A DNA stretch of 64,000 bases from Prado023 sp963700395 (GCA_963700395.1 CAVOXI010000001.1:62001-126000), one strand, 5' to 3'. Counted from the first letter of the stretch, positions 55,570-64,000 are shown. Numbers and translations: made by a program. Notes: generated by a model not told the origin, from the letters alone.

Positions 55570-55604
55570 CGCGCAGCTCGCAGGCGGGTGGGGCGGCCTC
55601 GGGC

Positions 55605-55610
55605 TAGTCT
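55605..55610 (+). promoter_or_regulatory. leaderless-type -10 TAGTCT
   Basis: TAGTCT precedes the GTG at 55617 by 6 nt, with no Shine-Dalgarno. Confidence 0.5.
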
Positions 55611-55616
55611 TTCCCG

Positions 55617-56901
55617 GTGCCGCGACGACTGGTGATCATGGGCTCGGGGGAGACGACCACCGGGATGCTCGGCGTCCACCGGGAGGCCTTCGCCGGACTG
55701 CCGGACCCAACCGACGCCCGCCTCATGGACAGCCCGTTCGCGTTCCAGGAGAACGCCGGCGAGCTCGTCGAGAAGATCAACCAGTACTTCACCGAGTCCC
55801 TCGGGCATCCGCTGCGTCCGATCGCACTCCCTGCCGCGGCCGATGCGCTCACCGTCGAGCGCGCGCTGGCCGACATCAGGGCCGCGGACTGGGTCTTCGC
55901 GGGCCCGGGCTCGCCGAGCTACGCGCGGCGCTGCTGGGAGGGCACCGGAGTCGCTGACGCACTGGCCGGGATCGTCGCCCCCGGACGGACCGGCACCCTG
56001 GTGTTCGCGTCCGCGGCAGTGGTCACGCTCGGGGACTGGGCGCTGCCCGTGTACGAGATCTACAAGGTAGGCGAGGACCCCCGATGGGAGCCCGGACTCG
56101 GCTTGATGAGCCGGATCCTCGGATGGCGCTGCGCGGTGATCCCGCACTACGACAACCGTGAGGGCGGCACGCACGACACGCGCTTCTGCTACGTCGGCGG
56201 CAGGCGGTTGGGCCAGATCGAGGCCGAGCTCGGCGACGGGTTCATCCTGGGCGTCGACGAGCACTCCGCGCTGCTCCTGGACCTTGATGAGGGCACCGCG
56301 TGGGTGGCGGGCCGCAGCGGCGTCACCCTGCGCGTTGCCGGCGTCGAGGACGTGCTCCCCAATGGGTCGCGGCTGACGATCGGCGAGATGGAGGACCGGA
56401 TCGCCGCGCTCGGAGCAGCGGCAGCCGTGGGCCGGCAGGGCGCACCGGCTTTCGCCCCCCCGAGCTCGCAGGAGCCGCCCCGTGCAGGTGCACCGGCTGC
56501 CGCCACGGGGGACGGGGCCTCGGCGGCGGTCGCGGACTCCGCACCCGACGCGCCCGCCTCCGACGCGGCCGACCTCGACCGCCCGGCACCCGTCGCGCCC
56601 GATCCCGTCGCGCCCGACTCCCGACGCGGCCGACCTCGCGCGCGCGATCCTCGCCGCCCTGCCCGACTCCGCAGCCCAGGAGCGCGCCGCCGTGGTCGCC
56701 CTTGTCCACCAGGCGGAGGCCGCCTCGGCCACCCATGACCGCGAGCTCGCGGGGCGCGCCGTCCAGGCGTTGGTGGATGTCCGCGCCGACAGCCGCACCG
56801 CGGGGGACTGGGCAGCCAGCGACCGCCTCCGCGACGCCCTCACAGCAGTGGGCGTGGAGGTGCGTGACAGCCGGGAGGGGTCGACATGGCAATGGACGTG
56901 A
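55617..56901 (+). CDS. S51/class I amidotransferase-like protein fused to a CysRS C-terminal-like domain, one frameshift
   Basis: Rejoined length is about 428 residues. Residues 1 to about 275 have a cyanophycinase-like fold: RLVIMGSGETTTG, ADWVFAGPGSPSYA, IPHYDNREGGTHDTRFCYVG and GVDEHSALLLD. The nucleophile elbow, normally GxSAG, reads FASAAVVTLG: a Ser remains but both glycines are lost. A Pro/Ala/Asp-rich linker holds the frame change (about 56625). The C-terminus (about 56630-56901) reads RADSRTAGDWAASDRLRDAL and VGVEVRDSREGSTW, closely resembling the end of cysteinyl-tRNA synthetase. The last 16 nt overlap the next gene. Confidence 0.75.
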
Positions 56902-57629
56902 CACCGGGGCCCATCGCCCTCGTCGGCTCCGGGGAGTACCTTCCCGTGATGCTCGAGATCGAGCGGTACCTCCTCGATGGGCGCCCCCCGAGGTACGTCC
57001 AGATCCCCACCGCCGCTGCACCGGAGGGTCCGGCGGTGCTGGCGAAATGGACTCGCCTGGGCGCCGAGCAGGCCGAGCGCCTCGGGGTCGAGGCGGTGCC
57101 ACTCGTCGTTCACGACCGCACCGAGGCCGATGACCCCGCCATCGCCGAGCAGGTGCGCGGCGCGGGACTGGTCTACATGTCCGGCGGGAACCCGGCGCAC
57201 CTGGCAGGGGCGTTGCGTGACTCCGCGCTGTGGGCCGAGGTGCTGGCCGCATGGCGCGGCGGGGCCGCCCTCGCAGGATGCAGCGCCGGGGCGATGGCCA
57301 TGACCGGGTGGGTGCCGCACGTCCGGGCGCTGCACCGCCCGGCGGACCCCGGGCTCGGGCTGCTGCCGCACCTGCGCGTCATCCCGCACTTCGACAAGAT
57401 GCTGGGCTGGGCCCCCGACCTCGTGACCCGGGTGCTCCTGCACGCGCCCGAGGGGATCACCGTGCTGGGCATCGACGAGGACACCGCCCTGGTCGGTGGG
57501 CCGTTCGAATGGACGGTGATGGGCAGACAGTCCGTGTGGGCCCTCGGCCACGGCTCTCGCGTGGAGCATCCGGCTGGGACGACCGTCATCACCACGGGGG
57601 GCGAGACGGTCGGGACGTCGGCGACGTGA
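56886..57629 (+). CDS. peptidase S51/cyanophycinase-like protein
   Basis: 247 residues. It begins IALVGSGEYLPVM and has YMSGGNPAHLAGAL, the intact nucleophile elbow LAGCSAGAMAM (Ser at about residue 139), IPHFDKM and GIDEDTALVGG, the sequence of dipeptidase E or cyanophycinase-like serine hydrolases. It may cut Asp-containing or isopeptide bonds. It is paralogous to the preceding protein, which lacks the elbow glycines. It overlaps genes on both sides (16 nt and 4 nt). Confidence 0.85.
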   Translation: MAMDVTPGPIALVGSGEYLPVMLEIERYLLDGRPPRYVQIPTAAAPEGPAVLAKWTRLGAEQAERLGVEAVPLVVHDRTEADDPAIAEQVRGAGLVYMSGGNPAHLAGALRDSALWAEVLAAWRGGAALAGCSAGAMAMTGWVPHVRALHRPADPGLGLLPHLRVIPHFDKMLGWAPDLVTRVLLHAPEGITVLGIDEDTALVGGPFEWTVMGRQSVWALGHGSRVEHPAGTTVITTGGETVGTSAT

Positions 57630-58546
57630 CCACGCTGCTCCCGAGCTACATCCTCGAGGGGCTTCCCGACGAGCTCGCACTGGCCGCCGTCGCCTGGGAC
57701 TCCGGAGATCCCGACCCCGAGTGCCTGCCCGACGTGGAGGTCCTCGTCCCGCCCTACACGGCGAGCACTGCGGACCTGGCCATGATGGCCCGGATGCCCG
57801 CGCTGAGGGTCGTGCAGACCCTGACCGCCGGTGTCGACAACGTGCTCGCATCGCTGCCGGAGGGGGTCACGCTGTGCAACGCGGCCGGGGTGCACGACGC
57901 CTCCACCGCCGAGCTCGCCGTCGGGCTCACGATCGCGAGCCTGCGTCACCTCGATGACTTCGCCCGCGCGATGCCCGACGGCCGCTGGATGTACGACCGG
58001 CACGAGTCGCTGGCCGACAAGCGGGTGCTGATCGTGGGGTTCGGCTCGATCGGCCGGGCGATCGCGCGGCGCCTGGACGGGTTCGAGTGCCAGGTGGGCG
58101 CCGTGGCCCGGACCGCCCGGACGGTGGACGGGATCGATGTGCGTTCGATCGATGACCTTCCTGCGCTGCTGCCCTCCGCCGACGTCGTGATCCTCATCGT
58201 GCCGCTGAGCCCGGACACGCGCGGGATGGTCGACGCAGCCTTCCTTGCGCGGATGCGCGACGGCGCCCTTCTGGTCAACGTCTCCCGCGGGCCGGTCGTC
58301 GACACCGATGCGCTGCTGGCCGAGTGCGCGTCGGGGCGCCTGCGCGCCGCCCTGGACGTCACCGACCCCGAGCCGCTCCCTCCCGAGCATCCGCTGTGGC
58401 ACACGCCGGGCGTCCTGATCAGCCCGCACGTGGGCGGCAACACGTCAGCGTTCCTGCCGCGGGCGCGCCGGCTGGTGGCAGAGCAGCTGCGGCGTTGGGA
58501 GAGCGGCGAGCCACTGGCGAACGTCGTCGTCTCCGGCTACTCCTGA
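57626..58546 (+). CDS. D-isomer-specific 2-hydroxyacid dehydrogenase
   Basis: 306 residues from a GTG overlapping the previous stop. The NAD motif is VLIVGFGSIGRAIARRLDGF. The catalytic residues are Arg in NVSRGPVVDTDAL, Glu in DVTDPEPLPPEHPLW and His in ISPHVGGNT. It interconverts 2-hydroxy and 2-keto acids. Translational coupling to two S51-type proteins suggests that all three act on one compound, possibly an amino-acid-derived one; the substrate is not known. Confidence 0.9.
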   Translation: MTTLLPSYILEGLPDELALAAVAWDSGDPDPECLPDVEVLVPPYTASTADLAMMARMPALRVVQTLTAGVDNVLASLPEGVTLCNAAGVHDASTAELAVGLTIASLRHLDDFARAMPDGRWMYDRHESLADKRVLIVGFGSIGRAIARRLDGFECQVGAVARTARTVDGIDVRSIDDLPALLPSADVVILIVPLSPDTRGMVDAAFLARMRDGALLVNVSRGPVVDTDALLAECASGRLRAALDVTDPEPLPPEHPLWHTPGVLISPHVGGNTSAFLPRARRLVAEQLRRWESGEPLANVVVSGYS

Positions 58547-58559
58547 CTGGGCGGCGCCG

Positions 58560-59948
58560 TCAAGGCTCCCCGCACTGCGTTCCCGCCGGGGGCCCCACGC
58601 CGGTGAGCAGCGTGTAGAGCCCGGCGAGGTCGGCGCACGATCGGCGGTCCAGCTTGGCGTTCAACGCGACGGGCTCGTCGATCAGGGTGCCCGCCATCGT
58701 CTCGGCGGCCAGTTCCACGCCGCGCTTCCCCCACGGCGAGTCGTCCGCTGCCCATGTGGGCAGCGCGGCGGAGCGCACGAACGCGACCTGCACCTCCGGT
58801 GACACGTTCTGCGAGATCCACAGATGGCTGAGCTCATGGAGCAACGCCCGCTTCACCCACGGTCGCCACCCGGCGCACCCGTTGTCCGTGCAGGCATCGG
58901 ATGTACCGAAGCACAGCGCGACATCCTCGCCCCAGGCGAGGCCGTTGATGCGGGCGCATGCCGGCGCCGACGGACTCACGAAGGTGACGCTGTCCACCAC
59001 CGGGGCGCTCAGGTCGGCGGCAGCGAACCGGCCCATGCCCCACTCCAGGAGCCGGTCGAGGGAAGGTGAGCTGCTGCGGACCTCGATCGTGCGGCCCTGC
59101 ACGCTCAGGGTGCCCGAGCGCGCATCGGAGATGCCCGGGGGGATCGCGACCTTGTCCCACCACGGCCCTACCGACACGCGAGGCACGGCGCAGCCGCCGA
59201 TGTCAGCGGCGCTGTGATGGCGCCCCTCCTCGACGATGCGGCCGTCGTCGTCCAGGTGCAGGACGACCGCGACGTGGCTGGCGCAGCCCCGGTCGGTGGT
59301 CACGAGCAGGACGACGGTGTCGAGTGGGTCGTCCGGATCGGTGCCGCCTGCGGCGAACAAGGCAGGCCCGCCCAGATCTGGAAGCGCGACGAGGGCGGCA
59401 CCGTCGAGGCTGCCCCGCGCGGGGCTGGCCGATGCGAGCGCGCGCACTTCGTCGATCCCGGTGGCTGCGACGCCCAGCAGGTCATCGGTGATGTGTGCGG
59501 TGGGGGCGTACAGCGTGGCCGCGGCCGGATGATCCTGGTTCCCCCACGCCGCAACGTAGGCATCGGCGGTCCGCTGGACGCGGCGGAGTCGCCCATCGCT
59601 GGGATGCTCCGCGCGCAGTGCGACCAACGAGGGCGCGTAGGTCTCCGCCGTGATCCCTGTCGGTGCCAGGGACATCACGAATGCGGCCTTGACGGATCCG
59701 GCGAGTGCCATGACGGCCACGGCACCTGATCTGGACAGGTGAAGTGCCTCGATCGGGTCTCGCTGCAGGAGGACGGCCCCAGCTGTGGTCGTCAGGTGAT
59801 GCCTGAGGGCGTCGCGTCCGATCGTGGTCCCCAGCCCGAGGGCCCTCCCATCGAACACCACGTCGGTTGCGTAGTACCCGTAGAGGTCCAGGAGGCCGCG
59901 ATCCAGGGCCGCGTCATAGGCGTCGAACCACGTCTGCGCCGCGGCTGC
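58560..59948 (-). CDS. SnoaL-like/HExxH putative metallopeptidase, module 2
   Basis: The frame is open from about 59948 without a convincing start or signal peptide. The first coding ATG (59861) would cut into a domain whose upstream residues (QTWFDAYDAAL) match the neighbouring module. It has two SnoaL-like regions (ADAYVAAWGNQDHPAAATLYAP is the second). It then has a peptidase-like part with LLHELSHLWI (HExxH zinc motif) and a possible third ligand in GVELAAETMAG. The gene ends SCADLAGLYTLLTG, like module 1. It is most likely the C-terminal half of one protein with the gene at 59914-61581, separated by an indel at about 59945. Confidence 0.65.
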   Translation of the reverse strand, partial: AAAAQTWFDAYDAALDRGLLDLYGYYATDVVFDGRALGLGTTIGRDALRHHLTTTAGAVLLQRDPIEALHLSRSGAVAVMALAGSVKAAFVMSLAPTGITAETYAPSLVALRAEHPSDGRLRRVQRTADAYVAAWGNQDHPAAATLYAPTAHITDDLLGVAATGIDEVRALASASPARGSLDGAALVALPDLGGPALFAAGGTDPDDPLDTVVLLVTTDRGCASHVAVVLHLDDDGRIVEEGRHHSAADIGGCAVPRVSVGPWWDKVAIPPGISDARSGTLSVQGRTIEVRSSSPSLDRLLEWGMGRFAAADLSAPVVDSVTFVSPSAPACARINGLAWGEDVALCFGTSDACTDNGCAGWRPWVKRALLHELSHLWISQNVSPEVQVAFVRSAALPTWAADDSPWGKRGVELAAETMAGTLIDEPVALNAKLDRRSCADLAGLYTLLTGVGPPAGTQCGEP

Positions 59949-61581
59949 CGGCCCGGTCGATGCGGATCGTCCCCGGTTCCGTGGAGCCCCCCGCCCTGCT
60001 CGGCGCCGGGCTCGGGCTGGTCGACTCCCCAGTCGTCTCCGCGCAGGATCGTGGCTCGGGCGTCGACCCGGTCAACAGGGCGAAGTCGGCGGCGAGCTCC
60101 GCGCAGGTGGGCGTGCCCATCCGCGCGTCGACCACGTACGGCTCGTCCATGAGTCCCCAGCTCACGGTCTCGGCCGCGAGCTGGGAGGCCTGCTCGTCCC
60201 ACTCACGCGACGGGTCGAGCCACGTCAGGTCGTGCTCGGCGAGGAACGGCGCCATCCGGCTCGGGCCGACCAGGGGATCCGCCCAGCGCGGGTAGTCGGG
60301 ATCCGCCAGGTACTGGTGGGCCAGCTGGTGCAGCACTGCCGCCTTCGCCAGGAGGGGCCATCGGGTGCACCCCTCGGGAGGGCACGCGAGGGAGGCTGGG
60401 AGGGCAAGCGCCAGATCGGGGGCCGTCGATCCCTCCTCGAAGCCGTAGTCGGCCCAAGGGTCCTCGCTCATCCCCAGGAACGTGACCGACGTGGGGATGG
60501 GCGCGGGGAGCCCGGCGTCGGCGAAGCGCTGGAGGCCCCAGGTGAGCAACGGCGGGAGGTCGGGCGTGCCGTTCCAGATCGCCACGTCCAGGCCACTGAC
60601 GTTCATCGTGGCTGTCCGGAGGATCGCCCGCGGGTTGGGGATCCGCACGTGGTCCCACCAGCCTGAGGGAGTCCCTGCCCAGCAGCCCGTGGGGGAGTCG
60701 ACCCGGTGGTAGCGCTGCTCGGAGAGGATCGTGGACCCGTCGAGGTGCAGCGACACGGCGACGTCGCCGGGGCATCCGCCGACCTCCTCGACATGGAGCA
60801 GCAGGACCATCCGGTCGATCGGTCCGCCCCCCGTGGACTCGGCGTTCACGTAGATGGCCGGCCCGCCGCCCTGGGGGATCTCATGGAGCACGGCGCCCTG
60901 GAGGCCGCCAGCAGCCCACGGCTGCCCGGCGGCTCGGCCGATGTCGGTCGAGCCGCGCAGCCGCACCCCAGTGAGCGAGTCGTCGACCTGCGCCTCCGCC
61001 GCGTAGAGGGAGGCCACGGCCTCAGGGTCTCCAGCTCCCCACGCGGCCACGTAGGCCCGCCCGATCCGCTCCAGCGGAGGCCGCGCGAGCACCTCGTACT
61101 CCTCGCCCGCCTGCACAGATCCGGCCCAGACCGCGGACCGGATCCCGTCCGAGCGAAGGGCATAGGTCCAGGCCGTGGGTACCGTGAAGCTCGCAGTGGT
61201 GAGCCGCGCCACGTCAACAGCTCCATCGAGTGAGACATAGGCCGGCTCGTCGAACGTCCACGTCGACGTGTCGCTGGGATCACGGCCGCCAAGGGTCACT
61301 CGGAGGTCCTGGGCCAGGTCACGCATCGCCTGTATCGCAGGGCCGCGCCCCACGCCGTCGTAGTCGATCAATCCGTAGTCCACCTCGGCATCGGGCGCGA
61401 GGAACTGGGCAAGGTTGGAGTACCCGACAGCCTGGGCATCGTGGACGGCCGCGAGGTACTGCTGCGCCCGGGAGCCCCACGAGGGAGACGAGGCAGGCAG
61501 TTCCGGCCCGGACGTGCACGCGGCCAGGACGACGCCCACCAGGGCGACATCCAGCACCCACCTGCGGCCCCGTTCCCGCAT
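59914..61581 (-). CDS. SnoaL-like lipoprotein with degenerate HQLAH motif, module 1
   Basis: 555 residues. The signal peptide ends in the lipobox VLAAC (Cys at about residue 22). The same order of regions as in module 2 follows: QQYLAAVHDAQ, then RAYVAAWGAGDPEAVASLYA (SnoaL-like). The peptidase-like part reads VLHQLAHQYL instead of HELSH, so the catalytic Glu is lost, though QLAAETVSWG is kept. After CAELAADFALLTG a Ser/Pro/Thr linker leads, in another frame, into module 2. It is probably a catalytically dead first module of an about 1,000-residue surface lipoprotein. Confidence 0.65.
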   Translation of the reverse strand: MRERGRRWVLDVALVGVVLAACTSGPELPASSPSWGSRAQQYLAAVHDAQAVGYSNLAQFLAPDAEVDYGLIDYDGVGRGPAIQAMRDLAQDLRVTLGGRDPSDTSTWTFDEPAYVSLDGAVDVARLTTASFTVPTAWTYALRSDGIRSAVWAGSVQAGEEYEVLARPPLERIGRAYVAAWGAGDPEAVASLYAAEAQVDDSLTGVRLRGSTDIGRAAGQPWAAGGLQGAVLHEIPQGGGPAIYVNAESTGGGPIDRMVLLLHVEEVGGCPGDVAVSLHLDGSTILSEQRYHRVDSPTGCWAGTPSGWWDHVRIPNPRAILRTATMNVSGLDVAIWNGTPDLPPLLTWGLQRFADAGLPAPIPTSVTFLGMSEDPWADYGFEEGSTAPDLALALPASLACPPEGCTRWPLLAKAAVLHQLAHQYLADPDYPRWADPLVGPSRMAPFLAEHDLTWLDPSREWDEQASQLAAETVSWGLMDEPYVVDARMGTPTCAELAADFALLTGSTPEPRSCAETTGESTSPSPAPSRAGGSTEPGTIRIDRAGSRGADVVRRL

Positions 61582-61937
61582 GCTTCCGGGGTACTGCGCC
61601 CGGCCGCTGTCCGCCAGAGGACTTGGTCCCGCTCATCGGGAAGGCGAATGCCGCGCCCCCGTGAGCCACTGCCGGGGGAAGCTGCGCGAGCTGGCCGCGT
61701 CGAAGGTGCGCCCACCCTCGCGGCCCGGCTCCCCGATTCGTCCGTCCCTCCAACGGTTCGTCGTCCCAACGACGGACGGTCTCGGAAGCGGGCCGCGTGA
61801 TGGTGGACCGATCGAAGGGCATGGTGGACCGATCGAAGGGCGGAGATCGAGGGGAGCGCGGAGGCAGCGGGCCGCGCGACGGTGGACCGATCGTGCTGGG
61901 CCGGGGCCTGGTGCACGTGCCGACTACGCTGGGCGCC
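61582..61937. other. 356-bp divergent intergenic region with direct repeats
   Basis: It lies between the lipoprotein (minus) and ilvD (plus). Two 28-bp near-copies beginning AGCGGGCCGCG (61787-61814 and 61866-61893) differ at two positions. Within and after the first copy, ATGGTGGACCGATCGAAGGGC occurs twice in tandem (61800-61820 and 61821-61841). GGTGGACCGATCG is thus present three times upstream of the ilvD -10. Confidence 0.75.
61925..61930 (+). promoter_or_regulatory. leaderless-type -10 TACGCT for ilvD
   Basis: TACGCT precedes the ATG at 61938 by 7 nt, with no Shine-Dalgarno. Confidence 0.5.
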
Positions 61938-63630
61938 ATGACCACCACCCCTGCCGCCCCCGACATCAAGCCCCGCTCGCCGCACCGTCACCGACGGCCT
62001 GGAGCGTGCTGCCGCCCGAGGGATGCTCCGCGCGGTCGGCATGTCCGACGAGGACTTCCCGAAGCCCCAGATCGGCATCGCCTCGAGCTGGAACGAGATC
62101 ACCCCGTGCAACCTCTCCCTCGAGCGGCTTGCCCGTTCGGCGAAGGAGGGCGTGCACTCGGGCGGCGGCTACCCGCTGCAGTTCGGCACGATCTCGGTCT
62201 CGGACGGCATCTCCATGGGTCACGAGGGCATGCACTTCTCCCTGGTCAGCCGCGAGATCATCGCCGACTCCGTCGAGGCCGTCATGCAGGCGGAGTGCCT
62301 CGACGGCATGGTCACCTTCGCCGGCTGCGACAAGAGCCTTCCCGGCATGCTGATGGCCGCCGCGCGACTGGACGTGGCGTCGGTGTTCGTCTACGCCGGG
62401 TCGATCCTCCCGGGCCGTGTGGGTGACCGCGACGTCACCATCATCGACGCCTTCGAGGCGGTCGGCGCCTGCGCCCGCGGGCTGATCACCCGTGAGGAGG
62501 TCGACGAGATCGAGCGCGCGATCTGCCCCGGGGAGGGCGCGTGCGGCGGCATGTACACCGCCAACACGATGGCCTCCGCAGCTGAGGCGATGGGGATGAG
62601 CCTGCCCGGCTCGGCCGCCCCGCCGGCCGTGGACCGGCGCCGCGACGGCTTCGCCCGGCGCTCCGGGGAGGCCGTCGTCGAGATGCTGCGCCAGGGCATC
62701 ACGACGCGCGACATCATCACGAAGAAGTCCCTGGAGAACGCCATCGCCGTTGTCATGGCCCTCGGTGGCTCCACCAACGCCGTCCTGCACCTGCTCGCGA
62801 TCGCCCACGAGGCCGACGTCGACCTGCAGATGGAGGACTTCCAGCGCATCGGCGCGAAGGTCCCGCTGCTCGGCGACCTCAAGCCCTTCGGCCGCTACGT
62901 GATGAGCGACATGGACCGGGTCGGCGGCGTTCCGGTCATCATGCGGGCGCTGCTCGACGCCGGGCTGCTGCACGGTGACTGCCTCACGGTCACCGGCCGC
63001 ACGGTCGCCGAGAACCTCGCCGAGGTCAACCCCCCGGACCCCGACGGCGTGATCCTGCGGGCCATGAACGACCCGATGGCCGGCGCCGGCGGCATCACGA
63101 TCCTCGGCGGCTCGCTCGTCCCCGAGGGTGCGGTCGTGAAGAACGCGGGCGTCCCGCTCGAGGTCTTCGAGGGCCCGGCGCGGGTCTTCGAGCGCGAGCG
63201 CGCCGCGATGGACGCCCTTGAGGACGGCACCATCCAGGCCGGTGACGTCGTGATCATCCGCTACGAGGGCCCCAAGGGCGGCCCGGGCATGCGCGAGATG
63301 CTGATGATCACCGCGGCCATCAAGGGCGCGGGACTGGGCAAGGACGTCCTGCTGATCACCGACGGGCGGTTCTCCGGCGGGACCACCGGCCTGTGCGTCG
63401 GCCACGTCGCCCCCGAGGCAGTCGACGGCGGACCCATCGCGCTCGTCGCGGACGGCGACCGGGTGCGGATCGACATCGCGAACCGCACGCTCGACCTGCT
63501 CGTCGACGACGCCACGCTGGCGGCACGCCGCGAGGCGTGGGTCCCCCTGCCGCCCCGCTACGACCGCGGCGTCCTGGCCAAGTACGCGAAGCTCGTCGGC
63601 TCCGCCTCGCGGGGAGCGGTCTGCGACTGA
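61938..63630 (+). CDS. ilvD: dihydroxy-acid dehydratase, one frameshift near the start
   Basis: It starts MTTTPAAPDIKPRS. One extra C at about 61983 then breaks the frame; removing it gives RTVTDGLERAAARGMLRAVGM. The rest is continuous: IASSWNEITPCNLSLERLA, TFAGCDKSLPGMLMA and CPGEGACGGMYTANTMA supply the three Fe-S cysteines. DGRFSGGTTGLCVGHVAPEA lies near the C-terminus. About 563 residues. It makes the 2-keto acid precursors of valine, isoleucine and pantothenate. Repeats upstream may regulate it. Confidence 0.95.
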
Positions 63631-63639
63631 CCGTCCAGG

Positions 63640-64000
63640 TCAGGCCAACCGGCCCAACCACGCGTCCGCGGGCTCGGGCCGCCCGTACAGGTAGCCCTGG
63701 TGCAGCACGGCCGCGCGATCGTTCAGGAACGCGGCCTGCTCGACGGTCTCGACGCCCTCGGCCACGACGCGCAGGTGCATGTGCTCGGCCAGGGCGAGCA
63801 TGACCTGCACGAGCATGGCGTCGTCGGGGTCCGTGGGCGCGTCCTGCACGAAGGCCCTGTCGATCTTGAGCTCGTGGATCGGAAGGCGCCTGAGGTAGGC
63901 CAACGAGGAGTAGTGGGTGCCGAAGTCGTCGATGGAGATGTGGATGCCCAGCTCCGCGACCGTCGGTCATGGACGCGACCACCTCGGCCAGGTTCCCGAT
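63640..64000 (-). CDS. EAL-domain protein, C-terminal end, partial and frameshifted
   Basis: Only the end of an EAL domain is inside the window. It reads IDDFGTHYSSLAYLRRLPIHELKIDRAFV, then MHLRVVAEGVETVEQAAFL and HQGYLYGRPEPA. The conserved DDFGTGYSS is changed to DDFGTHYSS (Gly to His), which could affect catalysis or dimer control. The metal and catalytic residues DD, K and E(G)VE are present. A frame change at about 63960 separates NLAEVVASM from the rest. It converges with ilvD, with a 9-nt gap. Confidence 0.8.

Noticed and set aside
1..64000. tRNA or rRNA genes
   Set aside because: No T-loop GGTTCGANTCC context with a matching acceptor stem was recognised in any intergenic gap.

Overview
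The window is about 64 kb of very GC-rich DNA, probably an Actinomycetota chromosome. The evidence is dense coding with G/C-rich third positions, GTG and TTG starts, Ku plus SbcCD, an LCP (LytR-CpsA-Psr) protein, an ECF42-type sigma factor with a DGPF partner, and the gene neighbourhood GT4 <> etfB-etfA-iscS-mnmA ... ligA ... gatC-gatA-gatB. I recall a similar order around Rv3032 to Rv3009c in Mycobacterium tuberculosis. No tRNA, rRNA, CRISPR array, prophage or insertion sequence was recognised. The genus cannot be told from the sequence alone.

Layout. 1-3961: the end of an FAD monooxygenase and a badly frameshifted BTAD/STAND/TPR regulator. 3981-4815: a tightly overlapping three-gene operon with an AzlD-like protein. 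4953-11110: MaoC hydratase, LCP ligase, ECF sigma factor/DGPF pair, YaaA and an epimerase. 11265-18392: a secreted SH3 protein and a c-di-GMP cluster (two paralogous PAS-GGDEF genes flanking a membrane GGDEF-EAL gene). 18609-21088: 5-oxoprolinase genes, with pxpA apparently fused to pxpB. 21152-24592: small membrane, GNAT and GH25-like genes, Ku and a lipoprotein. 24568-30061: an AlkZ-like glycosylase and sbcD-sbcC. 30131-37514 (mostly minus strand): a terpene-cyclase-like protein, branched-chain 2-oxoacid dehydrogenase E2/E1-beta/E1-alpha, DUF3467, a CPBP protease and a GT4 glycosyltransferase. 37655-43116: etfBA, cysteine desulfurase, mnmA and azlCD. 43221-49558: an oxidoreductase, a MetE-like protein, ligA, a DUF1254 lipoprotein and a Rho_N protein. 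49977-54547: gatCAB and bioY. 54685-58546: a phosphoesterase and an overlapping operon of two S51-type proteins and a 2-hydroxyacid dehydrogenase. 58560-61581: a two-module putative metallopeptidase lipoprotein. 61938-64000: ilvD and the end of an EAL protein.

Many reading frames are broken by single-base indels, including genes that are normally essential (ligA, gatB) and ilvD. Most of these are best read as assembly or sequencing errors. I give spans that rejoin the frames and state where each break lies.

A recurring promoter design is visible: a TANNNT hexamer lies 6-9 nt upstream of the start codon with no Shine-Dalgarno, as expected for leaderless transcripts. It occurs at a dozen genes, including ligA, gatC, ilvD and the PAS-GGDEF genes.
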